DNA of 61,746 bases. Origin: Cryobacterium shii (GTDB taxonomy: Bacteria > Actinomycetota > Actinomycetes > Actinomycetales > Microbacteriaceae). Under the pieces are notes generated by a model that saw only the letters and a program-made list of their open reading frames with translations, did not search any database and was not told where the DNA came from. The position numbers were made by a program, and so were the translations under genes. The stretch spans positions 1 to 61,746 of the forward strand of contig NZ_SOFY01000060.1 in assembly GCF_004402595.1 (NCBI RefSeq), written 5' to 3'. Below, in pieces: positions 10,228-19,527 of this stretch (its first letter is position 1; each line of letters opens with the position of its first letter).

Positions 10228-11366
10228 CGCGCCAGGATTTCGTCGACCGAGGCGCCCAGACCGTGGCTGACCCGCTCGCGCTGGAACCAGTCGAGGGTGG
10301 AGCGGCGCAGCGGCTCTCCGGCCTCGACCGCCCGCACGATGGCCGCGCCGAGTTCGACGGGGGCCACGGATGCGGCGACGTATCCGTTCACGCCGTCGAC
10401 GACCAGTTCGGCGGCCGCGTTGTCGGGGCCGGCCACCACCACGCTGGGCGTGCCGAACGTGGCCGCCTCCACCACGACCAGGCCGAAGCCTTCGCGTCGG
10501 GATGGGTTGACCAGCACCCGGGCACCCTGCACGAGGCTTCTGAGGTCTTCGTCGCTGACCCGGCCTCGCACGTCGACCGCGGAGTCGAGGCCGAGTGCGC
10601 CGACCCGCGCGACCACCCGGGGCGTTTCGGGTCCCGTGCCCACGATGACCGCGCGCAGGGCCGGAATCCGGCTGCGAGCCTCCCGCAGGGCCGGCACCAG
10701 GTCGATCAGACGTTTGTCGGCGATGTGGCGGCCCACGAAGAGCAGGTACGGGTCGGCCGGTCGTTCGGTCGTGGCCCCGGGCTCGTCGCCGACGAGATCG
10801 ACCAGGCCCAGAGTGACCGGCTGCGCGCGCCGCCGGTAGCGGCGCAGGCGGGCTCCGGTGAACTCGCTGTTGACGGTGTGCAGGTCACCGAGACGGATGC
10901 CCACCGACTGCAGCAGGAAGGCGATCGCTCCGGACATCGCGCCGGCGTACTGCCGCCATTTGGGCCACGGCCAGACCTCGAGCCAGTCGGCGACCACGAA
11001 CGCGTGCGTGCCGAGGAGGGCCAGCCGCACCGCGAACAGGTTCAGCACCGGCAGCGTGCTCACGACGACGACGTCGTAGCTTCCGCGCTGGCGGAGGAAG
11101 TGGCGAAACAGTGCCCAGGCGAACGCGACCGCGCTCCGCGGGGTGCGGGTGCCGCCGGCGTCGTAGATGTCGCCCCGCCACACCGGAACGAGGGAGAAGG
11201 ACGCCGCCGGGGGCGCCTCCGCCGCCCACTGCCGGCGGGTGACATAGTCGACGGGGCATCCTCGCTCCACGAAGAGTTCCGCCAGGCGGCGGTACACGCG
11301 TTCGCCGCCGCCAGTGTTGACCGGGAACAGGCAGTCGAACGCGACCGCGACTCGCGGTTCAGCCAC
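10203..11366 (-). CDS. Glycosyltransferase family 4 (GT-B fold)
   Basis: A 387-residue GT4 enzyme. The N-terminus (VAVAFDCLFPVNTGGGERVYRRLAE) is a typical GT4 acceptor-side glycine loop, and the C-terminal domain has YLLFVGRHIADKRL and REGFGLVVVEA. The GTG at 11366 is chosen because the family N-terminus follows at once and it overlaps the stop of the upstream DUF2142 gene by 8 nt. A longer in-frame reading would run through the 9-bp repeat of that gene and give a Pro-Thr-Arg tract, which is not credible. It is the last gene of the leftward unit flippase, GT2, DUF2142, GT4. Confidence 0.85.
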   Translation of the reverse strand: MAEPRVAVAFDCLFPVNTGGGERVYRRLAELFVERGCPVDYVTRRQWAAEAPPAASFSLVPVWRGDIYDAGGTRTPRSAVAFAWALFRHFLRQRGSYDVVVVSTLPVLNLFAVRLALLGTHAFVVADWLEVWPWPKWRQYAGAMSGAIAFLLQSVGIRLGDLHTVNSEFTGARLRRYRRRAQPVTLGLVDLVGDEPGATTERPADPYLLFVGRHIADKRLIDLVPALREARSRIPALRAVIVGTGPETPRVVARVGALGLDSAVDVRGRVSDEDLRSLVQGARVLVNPSRREGFGLVVVEAATFGTPSVVVAGPDNAAAELVVDGVNGYVAASVAPVELGAAIVRAVEAGEPLRRSTLDWFQRERVSHGLGASVDEILARYRSARTR

Positions 11367-12999
11367 GGACGGTCTCGGTCTCCGGTTCGGGGACCGCGGC
11401 CTCGTTGGCCTCGTTGGCCTCGTAGGCCTCGTAGGCCTCGTAGGCCTCGTAGGCCTCGGCTTCATCGTCGGCCCGGGCGGACCTCATGGCCAGCCGGCCC
11501 GACCACATCAGGAAGAGGAGTGAGACGAGGCCGTAGAGCACCACGAGCGTCGGCCAGCCGAGCGGCGGCTGCCAGGCAGGTTCCCTCCACATGGCGCTGA
11601 CCGGCAGCTCCGTCCCAACGACGTAACGCTGCAGAACAATAAAGTAGGCCACCGTGCCATACAGCACGATGGAACCAAGCGCCACCCAGATGACCCGGGT
11701 CGACAGGAAGGCCAACCCGGCGCCCTCAGATCCGGAGAGAACCACGGCCGCGACGATGACCACCCCGAGATACAGGAAGAGTCCGTACCGGCCCTGCCAG
11801 ATGATGCCGGTCTGGGAGACGCTGTACCCCTGCAGAAACGCCGGCACCAAGATAGAAGCGGCCGTAACCGAAGCCAAAGTGATCAGGTTCCTCCGCCGTG
11901 CCACCGCGAATGCCAGGACCACGAGAAGACTGATCGCGGAGACGAGCAGCCAATAGGCGTAGGCGGGAAGTGGCGCGTCGAACCAGCCGAAGTACCCCAT
12001 TGCCTGCTTGACGAAATTCGGGGTGTTGCGCAGGACGTAGACGAACCCCTGCACGAACGACGCCCCCACGAGAGGGGCATCGGACTTGTCGGCTTGACTG
12101 GACAGACTTCCGCCGCCAAGGGTCCAAAGAATTGAGAACAGGGAACCCGCCGCAACCAGGGTGAGCCAAAGATAGCTGGACCCCGTCGTGAAGAGTCTTT
12201 TCACGGGCAGCCACCCACCCGCGAGGAAGCAGAGCCCGACGACGACGACCAGCCAGAGCGGTCCAAGGGCACGCGCCGTAGCAAGGACGATTGCGGAAAT
12301 CGTCACGATGAACCACAGATATCCGCGACTCAAGGTGGATACCGTCCCCAGATTTCGCCCATCGAGCTGTTGAAGCAGCCTCAAAAGGGATACCCACAGG
12401 GCCAGCGTCGCAGCGATCTCGATCCCGTTTGGGTTTACGGCGCCAAAGAGATACACAACCATCGGCGCAGCGGCAAAGGCCAATCCGAGCGGCATCCACC
12501 GCGCGCGTCGGACCGACATGGCGGTCTGGAAGGCCCACGCGACGAACACAGAACAGAGCAGCCCGCTGACAATGCGCATCGCGTAGATTCCGGTTGAGCC
12601 GTCGAAGATCAGGCTGGGCCAGCCGACAGCGTAGTAATACAGCGGGTTGTAGGCACCCACCCAAGTGTTGAACCACAAGGCCCCACCCGGATCCCCGAGT
12701 TCCACCCCGCAATCCGCCGGCTGTGCAGACTGAAACACGAAGCACTGAATCTGCGGGTCGTACGAATACTCGGCCGGCAAATCCACGACTGTGTGTTTGA
12801 TGCCCGGAACGTGATAGCCGATGACCTGCCCGCGAACCTGGGCGATTGCCTTCGTAGCATGAGCATTCTCGTCGGGAACAGAGAAAATTGGGCTGGCAAG
12901 CGCCCACAGGATCGAGAGGGCTGACATGATCACGAAGGCAAACCAGAAGACAGATCTGGGCATCAGGACACGGGGTGCGCCGGGAGCCATTGGACGCAT
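11359..12999 (-). CDS. DUF2142 family polytopic membrane protein with repetitive acidic C-terminus
   Basis: A 546-residue membrane protein with about ten hydrophobic segments. The family hallmark P-x-x-x-P-D-E-x-x-H (here PIFSVPDENAHATKA) follows the first helix. DUF2142 proteins recur in surface-polysaccharide clusters and have GT-C-like topology, but no biochemical role is certain. The ATG at 12999 overlaps the upstream GT2 stop (TGATG). The C-terminus carries four Glu-Ala-Tyr and two Glu-Ala-Asn triplets encoded by a 9-bp tandem repeat (11398-11460), an unusual ending for this family. Confidence 0.82.
   Translation of the reverse strand: MRPMAPGAPRVLMPRSVFWFAFVIMSALSILWALASPIFSVPDENAHATKAIAQVRGQVIGYHVPGIKHTVVDLPAEYSYDPQIQCFVFQSAQPADCGVELGDPGGALWFNTWVGAYNPLYYYAVGWPSLIFDGSTGIYAMRIVSGLLCSVFVAWAFQTAMSVRRARWMPLGLAFAAAPMVVYLFGAVNPNGIEIAATLALWVSLLRLLQQLDGRNLGTVSTLSRGYLWFIVTISAIVLATARALGPLWLVVVVGLCFLAGGWLPVKRLFTTGSSYLWLTLVAAGSLFSILWTLGGGSLSSQADKSDAPLVGASFVQGFVYVLRNTPNFVKQAMGYFGWFDAPLPAYAYWLLVSAISLLVVLAFAVARRRNLITLASVTAASILVPAFLQGYSVSQTGIIWQGRYGLFLYLGVVIVAAVVLSGSEGAGLAFLSTRVIWVALGSIVLYGTVAYFIVLQRYVVGTELPVSAMWREPAWQPPLGWPTLVVLYGLVSLLFLMWSGRLAMRSARADDEAEAYEAYEAYEAYEANEANEAAVPEPETETVRG
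11398..11460. repeat. 9-bp tandem repeat (GGCCTCGT[T/A]) inside the DUF2142 coding sequence
   Basis: Six full 9-nt units (two GGCCTCGTT, then four GGCCTCGTA) and a seventh degenerate unit run head to tail. Because the unit is 9 nt, gain or loss of copies keeps the reading frame and only changes the number of Glu-Ala-Tyr/Asn triplets at the C-terminus. Other frames across the repeat are also free of stops, explaining the spurious upstream extension of the neighbouring GT4 frame. Confidence 0.92.
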
Positions 13000-14006
13000 C
13001 AGGCGGTCATTCCGAAGGCTCGTTTGACATGACGGCGGTAGGCCGCCGTGTACACGCTGGGCGCCGTCTTGAAGAGCAGCGCAGCAATTCCCAGTCGCGG
13101 TTCGGCCCGAAGGGTTGCCCACACGTCCGGAACTCGAACGGCACGTCGGCACTGTCGCACGGAATTGCGCGCCTCGGCAGAGGTGTGTCCCCTTGAGATG
13201 GCTGTCTGCGCGACCAGCAGCGAAATCAGCGTGCGCATCGAGCGCAAGGGATTCGCGTACATGCCGACGGTGAACTCGTGTCGAAGGTGGGTCGCCAGGT
13301 AGTCAAGTGCCACGGTTGTGTCGGCGAGGGTCGGCACTCTCCCCCAGGTGAGCGATTGACCGCTGATGAAATAGCGGTAGGTAGGTGTGGCAACCGCCTT
13401 GACCATTCGGGCGTGTGAATAGAGAACGATATTCGTGACCATATCCTCGAAGCGGGCGGCTCCTTCTGGAAAACGCACCGTGTCAAAGAGGCTGCGTCGA
13501 AACACCTTGTCCCACGGGAAGGGGGTGAGGCGGTCCAGCATGGCCTGGCGGACCGCTTCCCTGCCGGACCAGACTCCGATACCCCGGGACGCGGCATGGT
13601 CCACGGAACCGTCAGTCCTGACGATCTCGCGTCCACCGATAACGATGTCGATCTCCGGCGTAAGCTCCGCAGCAAAGATGGCGAGATGGTCATGCAAATA
13701 CTCGTCATCGCTGTCGAGGAACGTGACATAGTCCCCCGTCGCGTGCGCGAGGCCCGCGTTGCGCGCCGCCGCCACCCCCCGGTTTTCCGTCTGAACGATG
13801 AGTCGGATTTGAGCCTCCGGTGAGGCGATCATCAGTTCACGCACCGCGTCGACCGTTCGATCCGTCGACGAGTCGTCGACGATCAGCAACTCCCAATCCA
13901 TCTCGGTCTGTGCCAAGACGCTCCGAATCGCGCGGCCAATGGTCGCCACGGAGTTGAATGCGGGCATGACCACGCTGAATCGCACGGGGCGGGGTGCGTC
14001 GCTCAC
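12999..14006 (-). CDS. Glycosyltransferase family 2
   Basis: A 335-residue GT2 enzyme: FSVVMPAFNS at the start of the fold, VDDSSTDRT donor loop, and FLDSDDEY metal-binding motif around residues 90-100. The GTG at 14006 overlaps the flippase stop as GTGA, and the stop overlaps the next gene as TGATG. A much longer in-frame frame upstream exists but lies antisense-like over the flippase gene and lacks any family similarity, so it is not used. Donor and acceptor are unknown. Confidence 0.86.
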   Translation of the reverse strand: MSDAPRPVRFSVVMPAFNSVATIGRAIRSVLAQTEMDWELLIVDDSSTDRTVDAVRELMIASPEAQIRLIVQTENRGVAAARNAGLAHATGDYVTFLDSDDEYLHDHLAIFAAELTPEIDIVIGGREIVRTDGSVDHAASRGIGVWSGREAVRQAMLDRLTPFPWDKVFRRSLFDTVRFPEGAARFEDMVTNIVLYSHARMVKAVATPTYRYFISGQSLTWGRVPTLADTTVALDYLATHLRHEFTVGMYANPLRSMRTLISLLVAQTAISRGHTSAEARNSVRQCRRAVRVPDVWATLRAEPRLGIAALLFKTAPSVYTAAYRRHVKRAFGMTA

Positions 14007-15274
14007 GTTACGTCCTCGATCCGAGGTGGTTGCCGCCTGCCGCCTGCGACGGGAATCCCAAGACCATGCACGAGAATCCCGATCAGAGGAGACACGCACA
14101 GGCTCAGGGTGACCCGAACATCCGACGAGGCCGGAATCATAAGAAGGACGAAGCTTGCGAACGTCGCCGCGATCCATCCGAGCGTGTAGACACGGTGGAG
14201 TCCTGAGGCCAGCGCGGCCGCTCCGGTCAGGGTAAGAACCGCCATGCCCCCGGCGCCGAGGGTCAACAGCGCGAGTACGGCACCTCCCACGACGTAGCCG
14301 GGACCAAAGATCAACATCAGCCACGGGCCAATCCACCACGCCAGAACCGCCCCTACGACGGAGATCCCGATGATGAGCCCAACCGGCCGCCCAAGGGCAC
14401 GGAGGCCCCGGTCGCGCTGATTCACGAAGGACGCAATTGCCACCCCCTGAAAAGCTTGGAGGGGGATCATAATCGGAGCACGGGTGAGCTGAACGGCAAG
14501 CAGTAAACCGGCCGACGACGCGACGGCCGCTGGTGAGGACGTGAGGCTGAACATGATGGGAAATCCGACGATCAGCGCGGCTGTTGCCGCCGCGGAAACC
14601 AGCGCGTAGGAGTGCTGGCGAAGCAATGCGGGGAGCGCGACGTCCGATCTCGCTCGGATGGCCCCACGGGCTTCGCGGGAAATCACAAGGAAGACGATCC
14701 AGACGAGGGACGCCAAGGTGCAGGCCACTTCGACGCCCACGACAGTTGCGGTCGTGAGGGCCACAGCGACGACGCAGAGGAAGCGCACAAGCGACTCGCT
14801 GCCCATCAGCCAGGAGTAGAGGCGCCAATTCTGGCTTCCCGCCGCCGCGCCGGCCAGGGTGGCGTGGCCGGAGTACGCGAAGCCGGCCAGCGCCACCGCC
14901 ATGATCACCCATGGGGATCCTGCGGGGAAGAGCTTCTCGGCCCACAGCGCGGATGAGGCGAGGAGTGCTGCGGACACCACCGCGCCGACGATGAGACCAG
15001 CGGGCAACACCCTCGTCGAGGTCCGGCCCCGTCCGACACGATCCGCGAGAACGGCACTGCGCACGGCACGCGTGGTCTCGCTCTGAATACCCGAAAGCGT
15101 GCCGAAGAGGCCGAAAAGGAGGCCCCAGAAGATCAGGAATTGCGCAGTGTCAGCTGGGGAAAGGGTGCGCGCGACGACCAGCGAGATGAGGAAACCGGCC
15201 GCAGCCGCAATCGCGGATGCCACACCGATCCCCGAGGCACCGCGGGCACCAATGGTTGTTTCGCTCGCTGGCAT
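14003..15274 (-). CDS. Wzx/PST-type polysaccharide flippase
   Basis: A 423-residue membrane protein with about twelve hydrophobic segments. The N-terminal helix pattern (GIGVASAIAAAAGFLISLVVART, then PADTAQFLIFWG) is typical of PST/MATE-type oligosaccharide flippases that move lipid-linked repeat units across the membrane. The ATG at 15274 is preferred because GGAG lies 8 nt before it; an ATG pair at 15316-15319 is the alternative. It is first in a four-gene coupled unit with GT2, DUF2142 and GT4 genes. Confidence 0.8.
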   Translation of the reverse strand: MPASETTIGARGASGIGVASAIAAAAGFLISLVVARTLSPADTAQFLIFWGLLFGLFGTLSGIQSETTRAVRSAVLADRVGRGRTSTRVLPAGLIVGAVVSAALLASSALWAEKLFPAGSPWVIMAVALAGFAYSGHATLAGAAAGSQNWRLYSWLMGSESLVRFLCVVAVALTTATVVGVEVACTLASLVWIVFLVISREARGAIRARSDVALPALLRQHSYALVSAAATAALIVGFPIMFSLTSSPAAVASSAGLLLAVQLTRAPIMIPLQAFQGVAIASFVNQRDRGLRALGRPVGLIIGISVVGAVLAWWIGPWLMLIFGPGYVVGGAVLALLTLGAGGMAVLTLTGAAALASGLHRVYTLGWIAATFASFVLLMIPASSDVRVTLSLCVSPLIGILVHGLGIPVAGGRRQPPRIEDVT

Positions 15275-15488
15275 GGCCGTCTTCTCCTCGTCTGAGGTGC
15301 GCCATGGTTGCTTCATCATCCTGCTTTCACTGCGCTACCAAACCCGCCCGATTCTACTCTGGAGCGACCTGACCGGGATGACTCGAAGCCGCCCCGGGTC
15401 TTCTGGTCCCTGCCGGGGACCCCTTTCGTCCAGTGAACTGTGACACGATTGATGAACCACCGCCCGAGTCCAGCCGATAGAGACCCCC
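15275..15488. other. Divergent promoter region between flippase operon and GT2 gene
   Basis: A 214-nt gap between divergently transcribed genes. It must hold promoters for both sides. TAGAGA at 15478-15483 ends 5 nt before the GTG of the rightward GT2 gene and could be a -10 for a near-leaderless transcript. I see no palindrome, RNA gene or small ORF of note. Confidence 0.4.
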
Positions 15489-16373
15489 GTGAAATTCGAC
15501 ATCATGATGCCCTTCTATGGGCGCTTCGACCACTTCCAGCAAGCGGTCGAAAGCGTGCGCGCGCAGTCGGATCCGGACTGGAGGATGGTGATCGTGGACG
15601 ACGTCTACCCGGACCTCGCCCCGGGCGAATGGGCCTGCGGTCTGGGCGACGATCGCATCACCTACATCCGCAATCAAGAGAACCTCGGGCCAAGCCGAAA
15701 CTACCGCAAATGCGTATCGCTGATGCAGAGCGAATTCGCCGTCATCATGGGCTGCGACGACATCATGCTGCCGAACTTCGTCCGCCGCACCAAGGAGTTG
15801 ATCGACGAATTCCCGGATTCGTCCATCATTCAGTGCGGTGTGTCCGTCATCGATACCGACGGCCGGCCGATCCTCCCGCTCGCGGACCGCGCCAAATCCT
15901 GGTATCAGTTCCGCGGCCGCGGCGCCCGCGAGTATTCGGGTCCAGCTTTGGCCACGAGCCTGATGCGTGGTAACTGGACTTATTTCCCCTCCTTGGTCTG
16001 GCGAGCCTCCGAGCTGCGGAAACATGGTTTCCGGGTTGATTTGGACGTCGTCCAGGACCTCGCCATGCTCGCCGAAATCGTAAAGGGAGGGGGCAGCCTG
16101 GTGCTCGACGACGAGGTCACCTTCAATTACCGGAGGCATTCGGCGAGCGTTTCGGCGATGACCGGCCCGGACGGGTCGAAATTCGCCCAGGAACGCACGC
16201 TCTTCACCGAATCGTCCCGCGATTTCAGCACGATGGGTTGGACCGGCGCTTCCCTCGCCGCGCGGATCCACTTCACTTCCCGGATGAACGCGCTCAGCGA
16301 GTTGCCGGCTGCGGTCCGCTCGGGGAACGCCCAGGGGCGCCAAGCACTCCTCCGTCACGTCTTCGGCAAGTAA
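15489..16373 (+). CDS. Glycosyltransferase family 2
   Basis: A 294-residue GT2 enzyme starting with GTG directly at the fold: DIMMPFYGRFDHFQQAVESV. It has an IVDD donor loop, an NLGPSRNYRKC segment and MGCDDI as the metal-binding motif. The C-terminal half ends with a YRRHSASVSA segment common in GT2 enzymes of surface-glycan clusters. It stands alone in a gap between larger units and is followed after 74 nt by a DPM-like GT2 gene on the same strand. The sugar is not predictable. Confidence 0.83.
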   Translation: MKFDIMMPFYGRFDHFQQAVESVRAQSDPDWRMVIVDDVYPDLAPGEWACGLGDDRITYIRNQENLGPSRNYRKCVSLMQSEFAVIMGCDDIMLPNFVRRTKELIDEFPDSSIIQCGVSVIDTDGRPILPLADRAKSWYQFRGRGAREYSGPALATSLMRGNWTYFPSLVWRASELRKHGFRVDLDVVQDLAMLAEIVKGGGSLVLDDEVTFNYRRHSASVSAMTGPDGSKFAQERTLFTESSRDFSTMGWTGASLAARIHFTSRMNALSELPAAVRSGNAQGRQALLRHVFGK

Positions 16374-16434
16374 TCCGTGGCTCCGCCTCGAGCCGTTGAC
16401 CACCGCGGGGACCGCCACCACCCGGCCTGTTGGA

Positions 16435-16447
16435 TAGGATTTTGTTC
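16435..16447 (+). promoter_or_regulatory. Possible leaderless -10 of the DPM-like glycosyltransferase
   Basis: TAGGAT at 16435-16440 is followed by 7 nt and the ATG at 16448. The same bases also contain an AGGA that could serve as a ribosome binding site, so the element could act as either. No -35 at the expected spacing is clear. Confidence 0.35.
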
Positions 16448-17185
16448 ATGACGACCCTTCTGAAGCACACGTTGATCGTGATGCCGGCCCTCAACGAAGA
16501 GGAGTCCGTGGCGGCCGTCGTCGACGAGGTCTATTCGAAACTCCCCGGCATCAGCGTTCTCGTCGTTGACGATGGCTCAACCGATCGAACAGCAGAGCGT
16601 GCCAGACTCGCCGGTGCCACGGTGATCAGTTTGCCCTTCAACCTTGGCGTGGGCGGCGCGATGCGGGTCGGCTTTAAGTACGCCTTGGCCCACGACTTCC
16701 AAAACGTCGTCCAGGTTGATTCGGACGGTCAGCACGACCCGTCCGGGGTAGCAATGCTCGTGGACGCTCTCGATTCCGCTGATGTGGTCGTCGGCGCGCG
16801 TTTCGCCGGTGAGGGCGACTATTCAGTCAAGGGTCCAAGAAGATGGGCGATGATCGTCCTGGCCACAATTATCAGTTCACTCGCGGCGACCAAACTCACC
16901 GACACAACGTCCGGTTTCCGCGCGACGGGTCCTCGGGCAGTGCGGCTTTTCGCCGAGCACTACCCGGCGGAGTATCTGGGCGACACCATCGAGTCGCTGG
17001 TGATCGCGGCCCGGGCGGGATGCACAATCCGCCAATTGCCCGTTTCGATGCGCCCTCGCGCCGGTGGCGTCCCCTCCCACAACCCGTTCAAGGCGGCGGC
17101 ATACCTCGGTCGAGCCGGCATGGCCCTGATGATCGCTCTGATGCGACCGCGCGTCCCCCTAGCCACCGAGGTGACCAGTTCATGA
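16448..17185 (+). CDS. DPM-synthase-like glycosyltransferase family 2
   Basis: A 245-residue GT2 enzyme of the polyprenyl-phosphate glycosyltransferase type: LIVMPALNEEESV, VVDDGSTDRT, and VQVDSDGQHDP as the metal/donor motif. The SGFRATGPRAV and IRQLPVSMRPR segments are typical of DPM1-like bacterial enzymes. It is soluble or peripherally bound and overlaps by ATGA with a small DUF2304 membrane protein. This GT2-DUF2304 pair recurs in polysaccharide clusters, with the small partner presumably anchoring the enzyme. The ATG at 16448 is preferred over an upstream TTG at 16430. Confidence 0.86.
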   Translation: MTTLLKHTLIVMPALNEEESVAAVVDEVYSKLPGISVLVVDDGSTDRTAERARLAGATVISLPFNLGVGGAMRVGFKYALAHDFQNVVQVDSDGQHDPSGVAMLVDALDSADVVVGARFAGEGDYSVKGPRRWAMIVLATIISSLAATKLTDTTSGFRATGPRAVRLFAEHYPAEYLGDTIESLVIAARAGCTIRQLPVSMRPRAGGVPSHNPFKAAAYLGRAGMALMIALMRPRVPLATEVTSS

Positions 17186-17562
17186 CCATTGCCAGTTACA
17201 TCCTTGGAATCGCAGCTGCAATGCTCGCCCTCGGCGTGGTCACCGAGATGCTCCGCCGCCGTCGGTTGCGCGAGCGTCACGCTATCTGGTGGATCATCGC
17301 CGGTGTGCTTGCCCTCGTCATTGGGGTTTTTCCTCAGGTCCTCATTTGGACGGCAGCCGCTGTCGGGGTCGAGGTTCCGACAAACCTGGTCTTCTTCGTG
17401 AGTCTCTTCATTCTGTTCCTCGTGTGCATCCAGCAGAGTGCTGAGTTGACCGAGCTGGAGGGAAAGACCCGCGCGCTGGCCGAGTATTCCGCCCTATTAG
17501 CGAACCGGGTCACCCAACTGGAAACCGCCACCCATCGCGCCGATGCAGGTGACACGCCGTAA
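17182..17562 (+). CDS. DUF2304 family small membrane protein
   Basis: A 126-residue protein with three hydrophobic helices (about residues 4-22, 38-58 and 66-86) followed by a charged, helical tail starting at ELTELEGKTRALAEY. The family commonly sits next to DPM-like glycosyltransferases, as here, where the ATG overlaps the partner stop (ATGA). A role as membrane partner in making or flipping polyprenyl-phosphate sugars is inferred from this pairing. It ends 33 nt before the convergent 643-residue membrane protein. Confidence 0.8.
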   Translation: MTIASYILGIAAAMLALGVVTEMLRRRRLRERHAIWWIIAGVLALVIGVFPQVLIWTAAAVGVEVPTNLVFFVSLFILFLVCIQQSAELTELEGKTRALAEYSALLANRVTQLETATHRADAGDTP

Positions 17563-17595
17563 CGACGGTTGCCGTCCGGGTGGCAGGCCAGGCAT

Positions 17596-19527
17596 CTAAT
17601 CCATTTTGACGACAACCTTCTTGGCATCCGCGGGGCAAGCCGCACCGAGATCCGCGGCGAGAGAGCTCTCTGCAGTGAGCACGACGGTGCCGGGCCCGGT
17701 CAGTTTGATGATCGAGCAGAGGGAGCCGATGTCCTTCTGATCGGCGGTGTAGGCCAGGTAACGCAAGGGGAATCCGTCTTCCGGCTGATCCTCGGACAGG
17801 ATTTGAAGGAGCCAGAAATTAATCTGTCCCTCATTGTCGTCTCCCGAATGCCAGAGCACGGTCGGAGCAGGCTCGCCCGCGAGCTTGAGGAACCGCTCAG
17901 TAGCCGCGTCGCCCTGCCCGAATGAATCGCCCGTGAGGACTCGGGCGACAACGTTTTTGGCGTCGTAGCCCGAAACGAAGTTCGTGAGACTCAATGTGCT
18001 TGCAAATGCTCCGGCCAGGGCGGCAAATGCGATCCAACGCAAGGGTCCTGGACCCGTCGCGCGACCCATGAGATCTCCGGCGAATCCGGCCACCAGGATG
18101 AGCACCACCACGGCGAACAACCAGAGAAATTTCTGCGGGTAGTAGCCCCACAAAGTAGCCTGACTACGGTTCGAAAACAGGAGAACTCCCAAGCCTGCTC
18201 CCAGCCCGGCAATGAGGGCCATCGTCCCCCAGAATATATCTTGGCCGCCTCGAACTGCGGCTAGGCAGATGATCAGCAAGACGAGGGCCCCGAGGAGCGC
18301 CGGCGGGAAGGGGTAGATCCCGCCGACGGCAGCGAGGGATCCGCGTTCGCCAAGGAAAGTCGGCAAGGTCAGTGTGATGCCGTACACGGCCAACTGGAAA
18401 AAGGCCGCGACGAGGAGGACCAGCGCAATCCCACGCGTCGCGAGGATCGCCTTCCACTTCAGAATCACAACCATAAGCGCCAGTGCTGCCGGAACAACAA
18501 CGAGGGGGCTCCACACCGCCAACACCAGCGTCCCTGCCACACACAGCAGCCCGAGAACCCAGTCAGGGTGTTCCCGGACATTGGAATAGGCAATCCACGC
18601 CGCTAGGACAACCGGCAGAAGGACGTTGACGTTGACGAAACCATACTCGAGGGAGATTCCGGAAATGAACCAGGACAAAGGAAGCAGTGAGGCTCCCGCG
18701 CCGACCAGGGCCACGATGACCGTACGTTGACGTTCAACGAGCGAAGCAGCGGCGATACCCGCCAGGAGACAGGACAGCGCGATCAGGAGCATCCACACCT
18801 GAGCGAAGGCCCCGACGTCGCTGCGAACCGTTGCCGCAAGAGAGACCCCATGACGGTTCGAAGCCATGACAAGCGCGAGGAGCCCAGCTGGCAGCGGCAC
18901 GGGGTTCTCGGCAGCCCCCGTCGTGATGCCGTTATTCTCGACGATAAGGCGTGCGAATAGAAGATTGTTCGCGGAATCACCACGTGTGATCCAAGCGAGG
19001 GCTGAGGCCCCCGAAATTAGGTGACTCGCAATCAACGTCCCGAACCAGACTGCAGCACCGAGCCAGGGAGCCGCCCAGACCCCGAGGGTGGCACCTGATG
19101 GGAGCGTCAGCCGGCCACCCGTTCGGAGTATTCCACCAACTGCAAGGAAACCGCCTACCGCAAACACCGCTGCCAAAGTCAGGTCGAGCGGCAGCCCAAG
19201 AACGCGGGTAACCATCATCTCGTAAAGTGCGCAGAGGAGCGGCACCAGCACCAGGGTTGCCATCGTCAGAGCGCCCCCGACGCGGGCCCGCAGCACGATG
19301 GCCCATGGGAGAGCGCACGCAATCGCCTGGACCCAGATGGGGAGTCCGAATGCGATGGCCACGCTGGTGGCCAGGATGACCGCAGCCAGGACACCGGCAA
19401 CGAGAACACCAGGAACTTGCCCAGATCTACGGCCGGACGTGAGGTCGGTTGGTGAGTGACCGTTCATACGAGATGTGGCTCCAGGTGCTTTGGGGTGATT
19501 CGTTTCGACTTCCGCCCTGTTTATCAC
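17596..19527 (-). CDS. Large polytopic membrane protein of unknown function (GT-C-like topology)
   Basis: A 643-residue protein with a short hydrophilic N-terminus, then about thirteen to fifteen hydrophobic segments and a ~110-residue extracytoplasmic-looking C-terminal domain after residue ~530 (starting around FVSGYDAKNVVARVL). Topology resembles GT-C glycosyltransferases or glycan polymerases, and it is coupled by GTGA to the GT2-GT4 fusion gene upstream. I recognise no family motif and do not assign an activity. A longer N-terminal reading from GTG 19527 is used because it overlaps the upstream stop; an internal ATG 20 codons later is an alternative. Confidence 0.72.
   Translation of the reverse strand: MINRAEVETNHPKAPGATSRMNGHSPTDLTSGRRSGQVPGVLVAGVLAAVILATSVAIAFGLPIWVQAIACALPWAIVLRARVGGALTMATLVLVPLLCALYEMMVTRVLGLPLDLTLAAVFAVGGFLAVGGILRTGGRLTLPSGATLGVWAAPWLGAAVWFGTLIASHLISGASALAWITRGDSANNLLFARLIVENNGITTGAAENPVPLPAGLLALVMASNRHGVSLAATVRSDVGAFAQVWMLLIALSCLLAGIAAASLVERQRTVIVALVGAGASLLPLSWFISGISLEYGFVNVNVLLPVVLAAWIAYSNVREHPDWVLGLLCVAGTLVLAVWSPLVVVPAALALMVVILKWKAILATRGIALVLLVAAFFQLAVYGITLTLPTFLGERGSLAAVGGIYPFPPALLGALVLLIICLAAVRGGQDIFWGTMALIAGLGAGLGVLLFSNRSQATLWGYYPQKFLWLFAVVVLILVAGFAGDLMGRATGPGPLRWIAFAALAGAFASTLSLTNFVSGYDAKNVVARVLTGDSFGQGDAATERFLKLAGEPAPTVLWHSGDDNEGQINFWLLQILSEDQPEDGFPLRYLAYTADQKDIGSLCSIIKLTGPGTVVLTAESSLAADLGAACPADAKKVVVKMD

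Noticed and set aside
11367..11465. N-terminal extension of the GT4 gene to an ATG at 11465
   Set aside because: The extension would be a Pro-Thr-Arg repeat read from the minisatellite of the upstream gene; GTG 11366 matches the family start.
10167..11600. 477-codon frame antisense to the GT4 and DUF2142 genes
   Set aside because: Shadow of two genes with recognisable families; its C-terminus is only the 9-bp repeat read in another frame.
14007..14945. Upstream in-frame extension of the GT2 gene at 12999-14006
   Set aside because: It lies fully over the flippase gene and encodes no domain; the GTG at 14006 forms a GTGA junction.
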